Shown here: positions 23,586 through 31,449 of the stretch, in pieces | Position numbering within the stretch: the first letter of the stretch is position 1 | Layout of the letters: the number at the start of each line of letters is the position of its first letter | Source: an uncultured Aeromonas sp. | GTDB lineage: Bacteria; Pseudomonadota; Gammaproteobacteria; Enterobacterales; Aeromonadaceae | Assembly: GCA_945957575.1 (NCBI GenBank) | Contig: CAMFLW010000018.1 | Span: forward strand, 1-37,473 | Length of the DNA stretch: 37,473 bases | Reading direction: 5' to 3' | Notes under the pieces: model-generated | Databases searched by the model: none | The model's input: only the letters and a program-made list of their open reading frames with translations | Told to the model about the DNA's origin: nothing | Translations under genes and position numbers: made by a program

Positions 23586-25732
23586 TGAGCGCTAAGACTT
23601 TTTCCCTGGATGTTCGCAAAGATGGCATCGGCATCCTCACCATGGATGTGCCGGGCGAGAGCATGAATACCCTGAAGGCCGCCTTTGTGGAGGAGATCCG
23701 CTCCGTACTGGACGAGGTAAAACGCAACAAGGATTTGATCGGGCTGGTGATCACCTCCGGCAAGAAGGACTCCTTCATCGCCGGCGCTGACATTACCATG
23801 CTGGCCGCCTGCACCAGTGCCAAGGATGCTGAGACCCTGTCACGAGAAGGGCAGGAGATCTTTGCCGAGATCGAGGGGCTGACCATTCCGGTGATCGCCG
23901 CCATTCATGGCCCCTGCCTCGGTGGCGGGTTGGAGCTGGCGCTGGCCTGTCATGGCCGTGTGGTGACCGATCACGGCAAATCTGTGCTGGGATTGCCGGA
24001 AGTGCAGCTTGGCCTGCTGCCGGGCTCTGGCGGTACCCAGCGTCTGCCGCGCCTTATCGGGGTGGCCAAGGCGCTGGATCTGATGCTGACCGGCAAGCAG
24101 GTTCGCGCCAAACAAGCCAAAAAATTGGGGCTGGTGGACGATGTGGTGCCGCCGTCAATCTTGCTGGATGCTGCTATCAAGCTGGCCAAGAAGGGCAAAC
24201 CGCGCCATCAGTTGAAACGGGATCTGCAGGGCAAGGTGCTGGAGACCAACAAGCTGGGTCGCAAAGTGCTGTTCGATCAGGCCAGTAAGGGGGTGAAAGC
24301 CAAGACCCGTGGCAACTACCCGGCGCCGGAGCGGATCCTGGATGTTGTGCGCATCGGCGTGGAGGAGGGGATGAAGGCCGGTCTGGCTGCCGAATCCCGC
24401 CACTTTGGCGAGCTGGTGATGACAGCTGAGTCTGCGGCCCTACGTTCCATCTTCTTTGCCACCACCGAGATGAAGAAAGAGGTCACCTATCAGGGGGCCG
24501 AGCCGCGCAAGGTGGCCCATGCTGCTGTGCTGGGCGGTGGTCTGATGGGGGGCGGCATTGCGTTCGTCACCGCTACCAAGGCGGGTGTGCCGGTGCGGAT
24601 CAAGGATGTGGCAAGCGCCGGGATCGGCAATGCCATGCGCTACAGTTATGACATTCTGGCCAAGAAGCTCAAGCGCCGTCACATTTTGCGCAGCGAGCTG
24701 GAAAAGCAGATGAGCCTGTTGACCGGTACCCTCGACTACTCCGGTTTTCACCGGGTGGACATGGTGGTGGAGGCGGTGTTTGAAGATCTCAATCTCAAAC
24801 ACCAGATGGTGAAGGACGTGGAGCGTGAGTGCGGTGAGCACACAGTGTTTGCCTCCAACACCTCCTCCCTGCCCATCAACCAGATTGCGGCAGAGGCGGC
24901 GCACCCAGAGCGAGTCGTGGGGCTGCACTACTTCAGCCCAGTGGACAAGATGCCGCTGGCGGAGATCATCCCCCACGCTGGCACCAGTGCCGAGACGGTC
25001 GCCACCACCCTGGCCTTTGCCCGTGCTCAGGGTAAAACGCCTATCGTGGTGAAGGACGAAGCGGGTTTCTACGTCAACCGCATCCTGGCGCCCTACATGA
25101 ATGAAGCGGCGCGACTGGTGCTGGAAGGGGAGCCGGTGGAGGTGCTGGATAGCGCCCTGCTGGACTTTGGTTTCCCGGTTGGCCCCATCACATTGCTGGA
25201 CGAGGTGGGGATCGATGTGGGAGCCAAGATCTCCCCCATTCTCGAGAAAGAGCTGGGCGGCGAGCAGTTCCAGGCGCCCAAGGCGTTCGAAAAGCTGCTG
25301 CAAAATGATCGCAAGGGACGCAAGAACGGCAAGGGCTTCTATCTCTATGGCAAGGCGGCACCGCGCAACAAGCTGACTGGTAAAGAGGGCAAGAAAACGG
25401 TGGACGAGAGCGTCTATGGCGTGCTCGGTATCAAGCCGTCTGCCAAGCTGGCTCGTCAGGAAATCGCAGAGCGCTGCGTGTTGCTGATGCTCAACGAAGC
25501 GGCCATGGCGTTGGATAGCGGTGTGGTGGCGTCGGCCCGTGATGGCGATATCGGCGCCATCTTCGGTATCGGTTTCCCGCCTTTCCTTGGCGGCCCGTTC
25601 CGCTACATGGACACGCTCGGGATCGATCATCTGGTTGGCCGTCTGGAGTATTACCAGAAACGCCATGGCGACCGGTTTGCTCCCTGTTCCCGCCTCAAGG
25701 CGATGGCCGCAGAGCAGCAGACCTTCTACTGA
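23585..25732 (+). CDS. fadJ: Multifunctional fatty-acid oxidation protein FadJ (alpha-subunit)
   Basis: A 715-residue protein close to E. coli FadJ (714). The N-terminal crotonase part (to about 190) carries [32 protein letters not shown] and [20 protein letters not shown], giving enoyl-CoA hydratase/isomerase. The 3-hydroxyacyl-CoA dehydrogenase part begins with the NAD loop [14 protein letters not shown] (about 318) and contains [17 protein letters not shown]. Two adjacent ATGs (23582 and 23585) are possible: GGAGG lies four bases before the first and seven before the second, so 23585 is preferred. Either one overlaps the fadI stop, implying translational coupling. It works with FadI in beta-oxidation. 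Confidence 0.97.
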   Translation: MSAKTFSLDVRKDGIGILTMDVPGESMNTLKAAFVEEIRSVLDEVKRNKDLIGLVITSGKKDSFIAGADITMLAACTSAKDAETLSREGQEIFAEIEGLTIPVIAAIHGPCLGGGLELALACHGRVVTDHGKSVLGLPEVQLGLLPGSGGTQRLPRLIGVAKALDLMLTGKQVRAKQAKKLGLVDDVVPPSILLDAAIKLAKKGKPRHQLKRDLQGKVLETNKLGRKVLFDQASKGVKAKTRGNYPAPERILDVVRIGVEEGMKAGLAAESRHFGELVMTAESAALRSIFFATTEMKKEVTYQGAEPRKVAHAAVLGGGLMGGGIAFVTATKAGVPVRIKDVASAGIGNAMRYSYDILAKKLKRRHILRSELEKQMSLLTGTLDYSGFHRVDMVVEAVFEDLNLKHQMVKDVERECGEHTVFASNTSSLPINQIAAEAAHPERVVGLHYFSPVDKMPLAEIIPHAGTSAETVATTLAFARAQGKTPIVVKDEAGFYVNRILAPYMNEAARLVLEGEPVEVLDSALLDFGFPVGPITLLDEVGIDVGAKISPILEKELGGEQFQAPKAFEKLLQNDRKGRKNGKGFYLYGKAAPRNKLTGKEGKKTVDESVYGVLGIKPSAKLARQEIAERCVLLMLNEAAMALDSGVVASARDGDIGAIFGIGFPPFLGGPFRYMDTLGIDHLVGRLEYYQKRHGDRFAPCSRLKAMAAEQQTFY

Positions 25733-25754
25733 TTGTTTTCCTTTATGCCAATTC

Positions 25755-25788
25755 CAACAGGCCCGCATCACATGGTGTGGGCCTGTTG
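25755..25788 (+). terminator. Stem-loop after fadJ, probable terminator
   Basis: CAACAGGCCC (25755-25764) pairs with GGGCCTGTTG (25779-25788) around a 14-base loop that can add CAC/GTG pairs. It starts 22 bases after the fadJ stop. There is no U run after it, so strength is uncertain. Confidence 0.55.
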
Positions 25789-26152
25789 CTATTGAGGGTC
25801 TGCGGAGCCCATAACACAAGCTGACCGTGCTCGGGAGCGGGCAGTGGCACCGAATTATTTACAGGCTCTATCTGCCAGCAGCAGGCTGCCGATCAGCTTT
25901 TTGGCATCAGGGAGGGATGGATGGTCTGACGCAGAGTCTCCTCTTTAAAGGTGGATACCAGCAGGCAATACTCGCCAGAGACGGGCAATGTGCTCATATT
26001 CGGCGGGAGCGAGGAGTTGATTGAGATAGAAGTTGGCGTGGATTCAGGGGGGCGGTTTTGCTTGACGATAAACGCAGAACGGAAATGAAGCATTTTTTAT
26101 TTCAATTGGTTGTCGCTAAAGATCCTGTTTATGGAGCGGTATGCTCACAAAT

Positions 26153-26176
26153 CCCCGCCAATATCCGTTGGCGGGG
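26153..26176 (-). terminator. Stem-loop after tyrP, probable terminator
   Basis: Perfect nine-base arms CCCCGCCAA and TTGGCGGGG around a six-base loop, 36 bases past the tyrP stop on the minus strand. The following tract on that strand is only ATTTG. Confidence 0.6.
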
Positions 26177-26211
26177 CTGTTGTGCTTTGGGGCATCGAAT
26201 GGCTGTAAGGG

Positions 26212-27414
26212 TTAGAGCGTAGGCAGCAGTCCCATACTAACGCTGATCTGGACGCCGACAATCAGCACACCCATGGCGCCGGCTACTCCCAGCGCCACTA
26301 CGCCACCCGGGGCACGGTAGTGGTGGGCAGGAGCCTGTTTGCGGCTCTGCCACACCAGCGCCACCGGCAGCAGCACCGCGAGGATGGCCAGCGCAATGGC
26401 GGCGTAGCCGAGGGCCATGATAAAGCCCTGCGGGAAGTAGAGGGCAAACAGCAGGGGCGGCACAAAGGTGATAAGGCCGGTCTGGCTGCGGCCCTGCCAG
26501 TTGTCCTTGCGGCGGGTCACCTTGGCCATAAAGTCGAACAGTCCCAGCGTCACCCCGAGGAAGGAGGTGGCGAGCGCCAGATCGGCGAACAGGTGCATCG
26601 CCTGATTGAAGGCGGGCCAGCTCACCAGCTTGCCGACGCTGGCGAGCAGGCTGTCGAGCGCACCGCCATTGGCCCGCAGGGAGGATTGGCCAAGCAGCCC
26701 CAGAATGGCCACCTGCCACAGCACGTAGAGGATCAGCGGCAGGGCGGAGCCCCAGACAAAGACCCGGCGCAGCTGCTTGGGGCAATCGCCGAGGTAGAGC
26801 ATCACGCTCGGGATCGAGCCGTGAAAGCCGAACGAGGTGAAGATGACCGGCAGGCCCGCCAGCAGCAGCCCTTCCCCGAGCGGCATGGCGAGCAGGTGTT
26901 CGCCCTGGGCGCGCGGCAGCAGCAACGCCAGCACGCCCACCATGATCACCAGTTTGACGGTGAACATCAGCCGGTTGAGGTAATCCACCGAGCGGGTGCC
27001 GACACAAACCATACCCCCAAACAGCAGGGTAAAGGCCCAGGCGGCCTGCTCCTGGCTCAGGGTGATGCCGGCATCGGCCAGCGCCTGTGCCAACAGGCTG
27101 CTGCCACCGCTGATGTAGGCGGAGGCGAGGGCGTAGAACAGCATCAGGATGCAGAAGGAGGCGATGCGCTTGCCCCAGGGGCCGAGCAGGTGATCCGCCA
27201 GCTGGTGCAGGTACCACTTGCCGGTATTGAGGCTGGCCTCTACCTGCAGCATGGCGGTAAAGGCCATCAGGGCCCACAGGCCAATCATCAGCAGCAGGGT
27301 GGCGGGGCCGCCGAGGGACGAGGAGGCCAGCGGCAGGGCCAGCATACCGGCGCCTATGGTGGTGCCGGCAATCAACAGGGTACAACCCAGAGTTTTGGTA
27401 TTCATGTTATCCAT
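26212..27414 (-). CDS. tyrP: Tyrosine-specific transporter TyrP (HAAAP family)
   Basis: A 400-residue inner-membrane permease, the TyrP length (E. coli 403). It belongs to the hydroxy/aromatic amino acid permeases (TyrP, Mtr, TnaB), proton symporters with 11 predicted helices. Family hallmarks are visible: GTTIGAGMLALPLA near residues 17-30, YISGGSSLL, VIFTSFGFHGSIPS, MHLFADLALATSFLGVTLGLFD, and LPPLLFALYFPQGF-like stretches. Similarity is highest to TyrP from memory, so tyrosine is the likely substrate, though phenylalanine or tryptophan cannot be excluded. The start reads MDNMNTKTLG; the second Met (MNTKTLG) is closer to the E. coli start. It is monocistronic by context. No TyrR box was found upstream. 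Confidence 0.93.
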   Translation of the reverse strand: MDNMNTKTLGCTLLIAGTTIGAGMLALPLASSSLGGPATLLLMIGLWALMAFTAMLQVEASLNTGKWYLHQLADHLLGPWGKRIASFCILMLFYALASAYISGGSSLLAQALADAGITLSQEQAAWAFTLLFGGMVCVGTRSVDYLNRLMFTVKLVIMVGVLALLLPRAQGEHLLAMPLGEGLLLAGLPVIFTSFGFHGSIPSVMLYLGDCPKQLRRVFVWGSALPLILYVLWQVAILGLLGQSSLRANGGALDSLLASVGKLVSWPAFNQAMHLFADLALATSFLGVTLGLFDFMAKVTRRKDNWQGRSQTGLITFVPPLLFALYFPQGFIMALGYAAIALAILAVLLPVALVWQSRKQAPAHHYRAPGGVVALGVAGAMGVLIVGVQISVSMGLLPTL

Positions 27415-27496
27415 CCGAACGTAGCGGTGTCAGTGCAAACAGGCGATGTCAGCAGTGACGTTAACAAGAGGGGGCCGATTGGCGTTATCAGAAGGC

Positions 27497-27520
27497 GCCT
27501 CCGGGGATAGGGCCGGAGGC
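27497..27520. repeat. Inverted repeat upstream of tyrP
   Basis: GCCTCCGG (27497-27504) and CCGGAGGC (27513-27520) are perfect eight-base arms with an eight-base loop, about 80 bases before tyrP. In RNA on the minus strand it would be a stable leader hairpin. No T run follows on either strand. Confidence 0.45.
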
Positions 27521-27976
27521 TAGCAATATCGGAACGGGAACATCTGTACCTAAAACCTGTCAGTCGTAAAATATGGTTGCCACGTTAACGGATCGAAATA
27601 GCGGATACAACCCCTAAAAAGCGGATCTTGTGCTGTGAAAAGCATTTTGGTGGAAACAAAAAATTACACTTCGCGCTGTGAGCTGAAAAAATGTACTGCT
27701 TAAGGTGTTGATGCCAATCCGGTTGAACCGCCCTCGGGATCGGAGGGAGTTGGTACAGGCGCTTGGAGGAGGCGACAGAGGGCAAAACGGGGTGTTATCG
27801 GCCCGGATGACTCGGCATAAGTAAAAATAGGGTCATACAGCCAAAATCCATAAATTCAATTTATAGCGAGCCGATAGGCCGATAAACGGGCCCTGAGCAG
27901 GGGGAGCAAGCCCTGTCGGCCGGTTGGCCGATCTTCCGCTGGCCAAACAGGCGCGTGCAAAGATGGGCGTTGAGAA

Positions 27977-28041
27977 GAGCAGCCGCACAGGCTGTCAGTT
28001 ATGGCTGCTCATGAGGCAGTTTGTGCCGGCAGCCTGTGCGG
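27977..28041. repeat. Two mutually exclusive inverted repeats after fruR
   Basis: CCGCACAGGCTG (27983-27994) pairs with CAGCCTGTGCGG (28030-28041). GAGCAGCC (27977-27984) pairs with GGCTGCTC (28003-28010). The two pairings share bases 27983-27984 and are interlaced, so only one or a pseudoknot can form. They lie just past the fruR stop and could act as its terminator, though no T run is present. Confidence 0.5.
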
Positions 28042-28065
28042 TTGTGAGCAATTGCCGCAGGCGGC

Positions 28066-29049
28066 TTAGCGGCGGCGCTTGAGGGTGCGGCTTACATAGT
28101 GCAGCCCGCTCTGGTAGTCGCCATTGACCGCCTTGAGCGCCAGCTCCAGCGCCTGGCTGGCCAGCGCGTCGTGCTGCTGGGGCAGGGAGTTGATGCCAAA
28201 GGGGAGGAAGTCGAGCAGCCGATCGTCGCCGAAGGTGGCCATGGCGAGCTGGCTCATATCGGTCTCTTGTTCCAGCAGGTAGTCCAGTACCCCTTCCATC
28301 AGGATGTAGGAGGTGGTGATCAGCGCCTCGGGCAGCTGGCCCAGCTGCTGGTGCAGATCCTTGATCAGGCGATACCCCTCGGTGCGCGAGAAGTGGGCCC
28401 CTTCACAGAGGTGGCATGTCGCGCTGTGGCTGGCGATGGCCTGCTCGAAGCCCGCTTTTCGCTCCTGACTGATCGTCAATTCCGGCAGTGCGGTGATCAA
28501 GGCGATATGGCGAATGGCCGGGGTGAGCAGGGAGGCGGTGAGGTCAAAGCTTGCCTTCTCATTTTCACTGGCGACGGTGACGAAGCGATCGGCCGCCATG
28601 CTCCGGTCGATGGCGAGGATCTGCACCCCTTGCGCCTGCTGGTTGCCATAGAAGGGATCGTCCGGCGGCAGGCAGCTGGCCACCAGCAGGGCATCCACAT
28701 GGCGGCTCACCAGCATCTGGGCCAGCTCTTTTTCGGTGGCAGGATCATCTTCCGAGCAGACGATGAGCAGCTGATAGCCCTGCGCCCGCGCCCCCTGTTC
28801 CAGCCGTTTGGCCAGCTTGGCGTAACTGGCGTTCTCAAGGTCGGGCAGGATAAAGCCGAGGGTCTTGGTCTGGCCGCCGCGCAGGGAGGCGGCGCGGCTG
28901 TCCGGCTGGTAGTTGTGGGCGGTGACGACGGCCATCACCTTGTCGCGGGTGGCCTGACTGATGCGGTATTGGTCGGCCTTGCCGTTGATCACATAGCTGG
29001 CCGTGGTGCGCGAGACACCGGCGAGGGCGGCGATTTCATCCAGTTTCAT
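28066..29049 (-). CDS. cra: Catabolite repressor/activator Cra (FruR), LacI family
   Basis: A 327-residue LacI-family regulator (E. coli Cra is 334). The N-terminal helix-turn-helix MKLDEIAALAGVSRTTASYV and the NGKADQYRIS hinge region match Cra closely, followed by LGFILPDLENASYAKLAKRLEQ and the sugar-binding domain ending VSRTLKRRR. An ATG one codon upstream (29052) is also possible; the family begins MKLDE. Cra binds fructose 1-phosphate and fructose 1,6-bisphosphate and represses the fru operon when they are absent. It is transcribed divergently from fruBKA, with two Cra palindromes between. The ribosome site is weak (AGAG). Confidence 0.95.
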   Translation of the reverse strand: MKLDEIAALAGVSRTTASYVINGKADQYRISQATRDKVMAVVTAHNYQPDSRAASLRGGQTKTLGFILPDLENASYAKLAKRLEQGARAQGYQLLIVCSEDDPATEKELAQMLVSRHVDALLVASCLPPDDPFYGNQQAQGVQILAIDRSMAADRFVTVASENEKASFDLTASLLTPAIRHIALITALPELTISQERKAGFEQAIASHSATCHLCEGAHFSRTEGYRLIKDLHQQLGQLPEALITTSYILMEGVLDYLLEQETDMSQLAMATFGDDRLLDFLPFGINSLPQQHDALASQALELALKAVNGDYQSGLHYVSRTLKRRR

Positions 29050-29110
29050 CATATTGGCTCTGTTTGAGTTGCTAGGCCCACGGGCACTGCCTGGTAAGGG
29101 CACCGAAAAG

Positions 29111-29126
29111 TGTGCGCGGGATCATA
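29111..29126. promoter_or_regulatory. Candidate CRP site in the fru control region
   Basis: TGTGCGCGGGATCATA fits TGTGA-N6-TCACA at four of five bases in each half. A CRP role fits a sugar PTS operon, but the match is only partial. Confidence 0.4.
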
Positions 29127-29164
29127 TCATTGAAAACCGCTCTTTGTGGGTACTTGATCAATTC

Positions 29165-29179
29165 GCTGAAACGATTCAG
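29165..29179. promoter_or_regulatory. Cra (FruR) operator 1
   Basis: GCTGAAACGATTCAG contains the palindromic TGAAACGATTCA, fitting the Cra consensus TGAA-N-CG-N-TTCA. It lies between cra and fruB, with a second copy 25 bases downstream. Confidence 0.85.
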
Positions 29180-29190
29180 TCTGAGTGTAA

Positions 29191-29205
29191 GTGAAACGAT
29201 TCAGC
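29191..29205. promoter_or_regulatory. Cra (FruR) operator 2
   Basis: GTGAAACGATTCAGC repeats the same 12-base core TGAAACGATTCA. The cores are 25 bases apart centre to centre, about two and a half helical turns, which puts them on opposite faces unless the DNA bends. Confidence 0.85.
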
Positions 29206-29359
29206 TTGTCAGCAGCACCGCTTCGCAGAGATGCAGAGCAGGGTGATAAAACCCGGTCAGGATCACATTTCGAGGTATCCCGACTATCGTCAGCTGGCAG
29301 GCAAACCGAATGTTCAATTGTGTTGACCCGGCGATGCCGGGATCTGATGGAGAGTGGCT

Positions 29360-30460
29360 ATGTTGAAGTTGGTGCGAGAGCAGATCTTGCTGGGGCAGTC
29401 GGTGGCGACCAAGGCCGAGGCGATTGCCCTGTTGGCAGGCAAACTGACCGAGGCCGGTCTGGTGGAGGCGGGATATGTAGATGGCATGCTGGCCCGTGAA
29501 GCGCAGCATGCCACCTACCTTGGCAGCGGCATCGCCATTCCCCACGGTACCACCGACACCCGTCATCTGGTGAAGCGCACCGGCGTCATGGTGGCCCAGT
29601 TCCCCCATGGCATCGAGTGGGACGAGGGGCAGATCGCCTACGTCGCCATCGGTATCGCCGCCAAGTCTGACGAGCATCTGGGCATTTTGCGCCAGCTCAC
29701 CCATGTGCTGGGTGACGAGCAGGCGACAGCCCAGCTCAAAGAGGCCACAGATGCCGACACCATCATCAATATCCTGACCGGCGCTACTGCCGCGAAAGAG
29801 GTGCAATACCTGACCCTAGCTGACTTTCCGGCCGATGATCGCGACCAGCTGCTGCTGGGCGCCGCTGCCCGCGCTAAATCCGCTGGCTGGGGCGATGCCT
29901 CCATGGTGAGCGCCCTGCTGGCAAGCGAACCGGCCTATCTGGGCGAGGGCGTCTGGCTGGCGCGGGCACAAGCTGCCCAGACCGGTTGGGTGCTGGCAAC
30001 GCCTAGCAGCGAACTTCGCGCAGGTGAGCTGCCGGTCAGCGCCATGCTGCTGCTGTGCGCCGCAGATAGCGGCCATCTGCCGCAACTGGAGAATCTGGCC
30101 AAACTGGCGGCTGCTGGCCAGCTGGCGACGCTGGCGGGCGGCGAGGGACTGGCCATGTTGCAGGCAGGGCCCGCGAGCGGTCTTTCCGAAACCTTCACCA
30201 TCATCAACCCTCACGGCCTGCATGCCCGTCCAGGCGCCATGCTGGTCAAGGTGGCCAAAGAGTTTGCATCCGACATCCGGGTTTCCAATCTGGATGGCAG
30301 CGGCGAGGCCGTCTCCGCCAAGAGTCTGATGAAGGTGATTGGCCTTGGGGTCAAGTGCGGGCATCGTCTGGCGTTTCGCGCCGAAGGGGTGGATGCCGAA
30401 GCCGCCCTCAAGGGGATCGGTGAGGCGATCGCAGCTGGTCTGGGCGAGGGGGCGCATTGA
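29360..30460 (+). CDS. fruB: Fructose PTS EIIA-FPr fusion protein FruB
   Basis: A 366-residue diphosphoryl transfer protein (E. coli 376). The N-terminal EIIA-fructose domain (to about 145) has the phosphorylated His62 in GSGIAIPHGTTDTR. A central linker domain follows. The C-terminal HPr-like (FPr) domain has His288 in NPHGLHARPGAML and SAKSLMKVIGLG. It passes phosphate from EI to FruA's EIIB. The ATG at 29360 has GGAG seven bases upstream; a GTG two codons earlier is less likely. It is the first gene of the fruBKA operon, and its stop overlaps the fruK start (TGATG). Confidence 0.96.
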   Translation: MLKLVREQILLGQSVATKAEAIALLAGKLTEAGLVEAGYVDGMLAREAQHATYLGSGIAIPHGTTDTRHLVKRTGVMVAQFPHGIEWDEGQIAYVAIGIAAKSDEHLGILRQLTHVLGDEQATAQLKEATDADTIINILTGATAAKEVQYLTLADFPADDRDQLLLGAAARAKSAGWGDASMVSALLASEPAYLGEGVWLARAQAAQTGWVLATPSSELRAGELPVSAMLLLCAADSGHLPQLENLAKLAAAGQLATLAGGEGLAMLQAGPASGLSETFTIINPHGLHARPGAMLVKVAKEFASDIRVSNLDGSGEAVSAKSLMKVIGLGVKCGHRLAFRAEGVDAEAALKGIGEAIAAGLGEGAH

Positions 30461-31449
30461 TGAAGATTGTCACCATTACCCTCAACCCCGCCCTTGATCT
30501 CACCACTCGTCTCGAGGCGATGAGCCTTGGCGAGGTCAATCTGGTGAGCGAGGCCAACCTGCGGGCGGCGGGCAAGGGGATCAACGTCGCCATGGTGCTC
30601 AAGGATTTGGGCCGTGAGGTGGGCGTGACCGGCTGGCTGGGCGCAGACAATGAGCAGAGCTTTGTCTCCCTGTTTGCAGAGCGGGCGCTGGATGATCACT
30701 TTGTCCGTGTCGCGGGCAGCACCCGCATCAACGTCAAGATCTCCGAGCAATCCGGTCGGGTCACCGATCTCAACCTGCCGGGGCTCACCATCCAGCAAGG
30801 GGAGGTGAGCGCGCTGGAGCTGGCCATCGACCAATTGGCTGCGCATGCTGAGTGGTTTGTGCTGGCGGGCAGCCTGCCCAAAGGGGTGGCTCCCGATTAC
30901 TGCGCCCATCTGATCCGCCTGCTCAAGGCCAAGGGCAAGCAGGTGATCTTCGATTGCAGCGGCGCGGCGTTAAGCGAAGGGATCAAGGCGGCGCCGACCC
31001 TGGTCAAACCCAATCTGGAGGAGCTGAGCCAGTGGGCGGGCCGCCCCATCAAGACGCTGAGCGAGCAGGCCGAGTGTGCCCGCGCGCTGCAGGCCAGCGG
31101 GATCCCCAACGTGGTGATCTCCAACGGTGCCGATGGCCTCATCTGGTTTGCCCCGGATGCCGTCTGGCAGGCTATTCCGCCGCGGATGCAGGTGGTCAGC
31201 ACTGTGGGTGCCGGCGATTCGCTGGTGGCCGGTCTCGCCCATGGTCTCAGCCTTGGCTGGACGCCGGAGCAGACCCTGCGGCTGGCCACCGCCGTCTCGG
31301 CCTTGGCGGTCAGTCAGGTCGCGGTCGGCTTTGACGATATCAATGTGCTCAACCCTTTACTTGAACAGGTGCGCGTAGAGTGTCTGGATGCGCTGGCACC
31401 GGTTCAGTGCCATACCCCCTCAATGGAAAACTCAGGAGATGCCCAATGA
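30460..31449 (+). CDS. fruK: 1-phosphofructokinase FruK
   Basis: A 329-residue PfkB-family kinase (E. coli 312) making fructose 1,6-bisphosphate from fructose 1-phosphate. It begins MKIVTITLNPALDLTTRLE, has AAGKGINVAMVL substrate-site motifs and ends with the PfkB signature VGAGDSLVAGL, with catalytic Asp253. The ATG overlaps the fruB stop (TGATG). About 15 C-terminal residues (VQCHTPSMENSGDAQ) extend beyond the usual end, covering the fruA ribosome site. The stop overlaps the fruA start by four bases (ATGA), implying coupled translation. Confidence 0.96.
   Translation: MKIVTITLNPALDLTTRLEAMSLGEVNLVSEANLRAAGKGINVAMVLKDLGREVGVTGWLGADNEQSFVSLFAERALDDHFVRVAGSTRINVKISEQSGRVTDLNLPGLTIQQGEVSALELAIDQLAAHAEWFVLAGSLPKGVAPDYCAHLIRLLKAKGKQVIFDCSGAALSEGIKAAPTLVKPNLEELSQWAGRPIKTLSEQAECARALQASGIPNVVISNGADGLIWFAPDAVWQAIPPRMQVVSTVGAGDSLVAGLAHGLSLGWTPEQTLRLATAVSALAVSQVAVGFDDINVLNPLLEQVRVECLDALAPVQCHTPSMENSGDAQ

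Larger units (their letters stand above)
25733..26211. other. 479-base intergenic region between fadJ and tyrP
   Basis: Convergent fadJ and tyrP flank it. Near fadJ is a ten-base-arm stem-loop (25755-25788) and near tyrP a nine-base-arm stem-loop (26153-26176). Between them the sequence has short open frames of about 66 codons on both strands, with no plausible start, motif or codon bias. It may be a decayed gene; I see no identifiable product. Confidence 0.45.
27415..28065. other. 651-base intergenic region upstream of tyrP and after fruR
   Basis: No convincing gene. Nearest tyrP it contains an inverted repeat (27497-27520) in what would be its leader. The middle (27570-27720) is AT-rich, with runs of A/T fitting a promoter. 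From about 27850 it turns GC-rich with repeated GGCCGAT-like words. At 27977-28041 lie two overlapping inverted repeats after fruR. The length is unusual for this compact chromosome, so a small RNA is possible but not shown. Confidence 0.5.
29053..29359. promoter_or_regulatory. cra-fruBKA divergent control region
   Basis: These 307 bases contain both promoters and no gene. They hold a CRP-like site (29111-29126) and two Cra palindromes (29165-29179, 29191-29205). A hairpin CCCGGC-GAT-GCCGGG (29327-29341) ends nine bases before the fruB Shine-Dalgarno. A possible fruB promoter is TTCGCA (29222) with GATAAA (29245) 17 bases apart; the match is modest. Confidence 0.6.

Noticed and set aside
24440..25819. 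Antisense frame of 459 codons across fadJ
   Set aside because: Same mirror effect; fadJ is motif-complete through the region and the antisense frame lacks a ribosome site.
25893..26093. 66-codon frame in the fadJ-tyrP gap
   Set aside because: No convincing ribosome site, motif or codon bias.
26237..27510. Long open frames on both strands overlapping tyrP (382 and 396 codons)
   Set aside because: Both are low-complexity, rich in Arg/Gly/Gln/His and without motifs, whereas tyrP has all family hallmarks and hydrophobic helices.
27415..27720. TyrR box before tyrP
   Set aside because: Read for TGTAAA-N6-TTTACA; only fragments such as TGTACC-N6-CTGTCA were found, too weak to claim.
27585..27785. 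66-codon minus-strand frame in the tyrP upstream region
   Set aside because: AT-rich promoter-like DNA, no motif, no sensible start.
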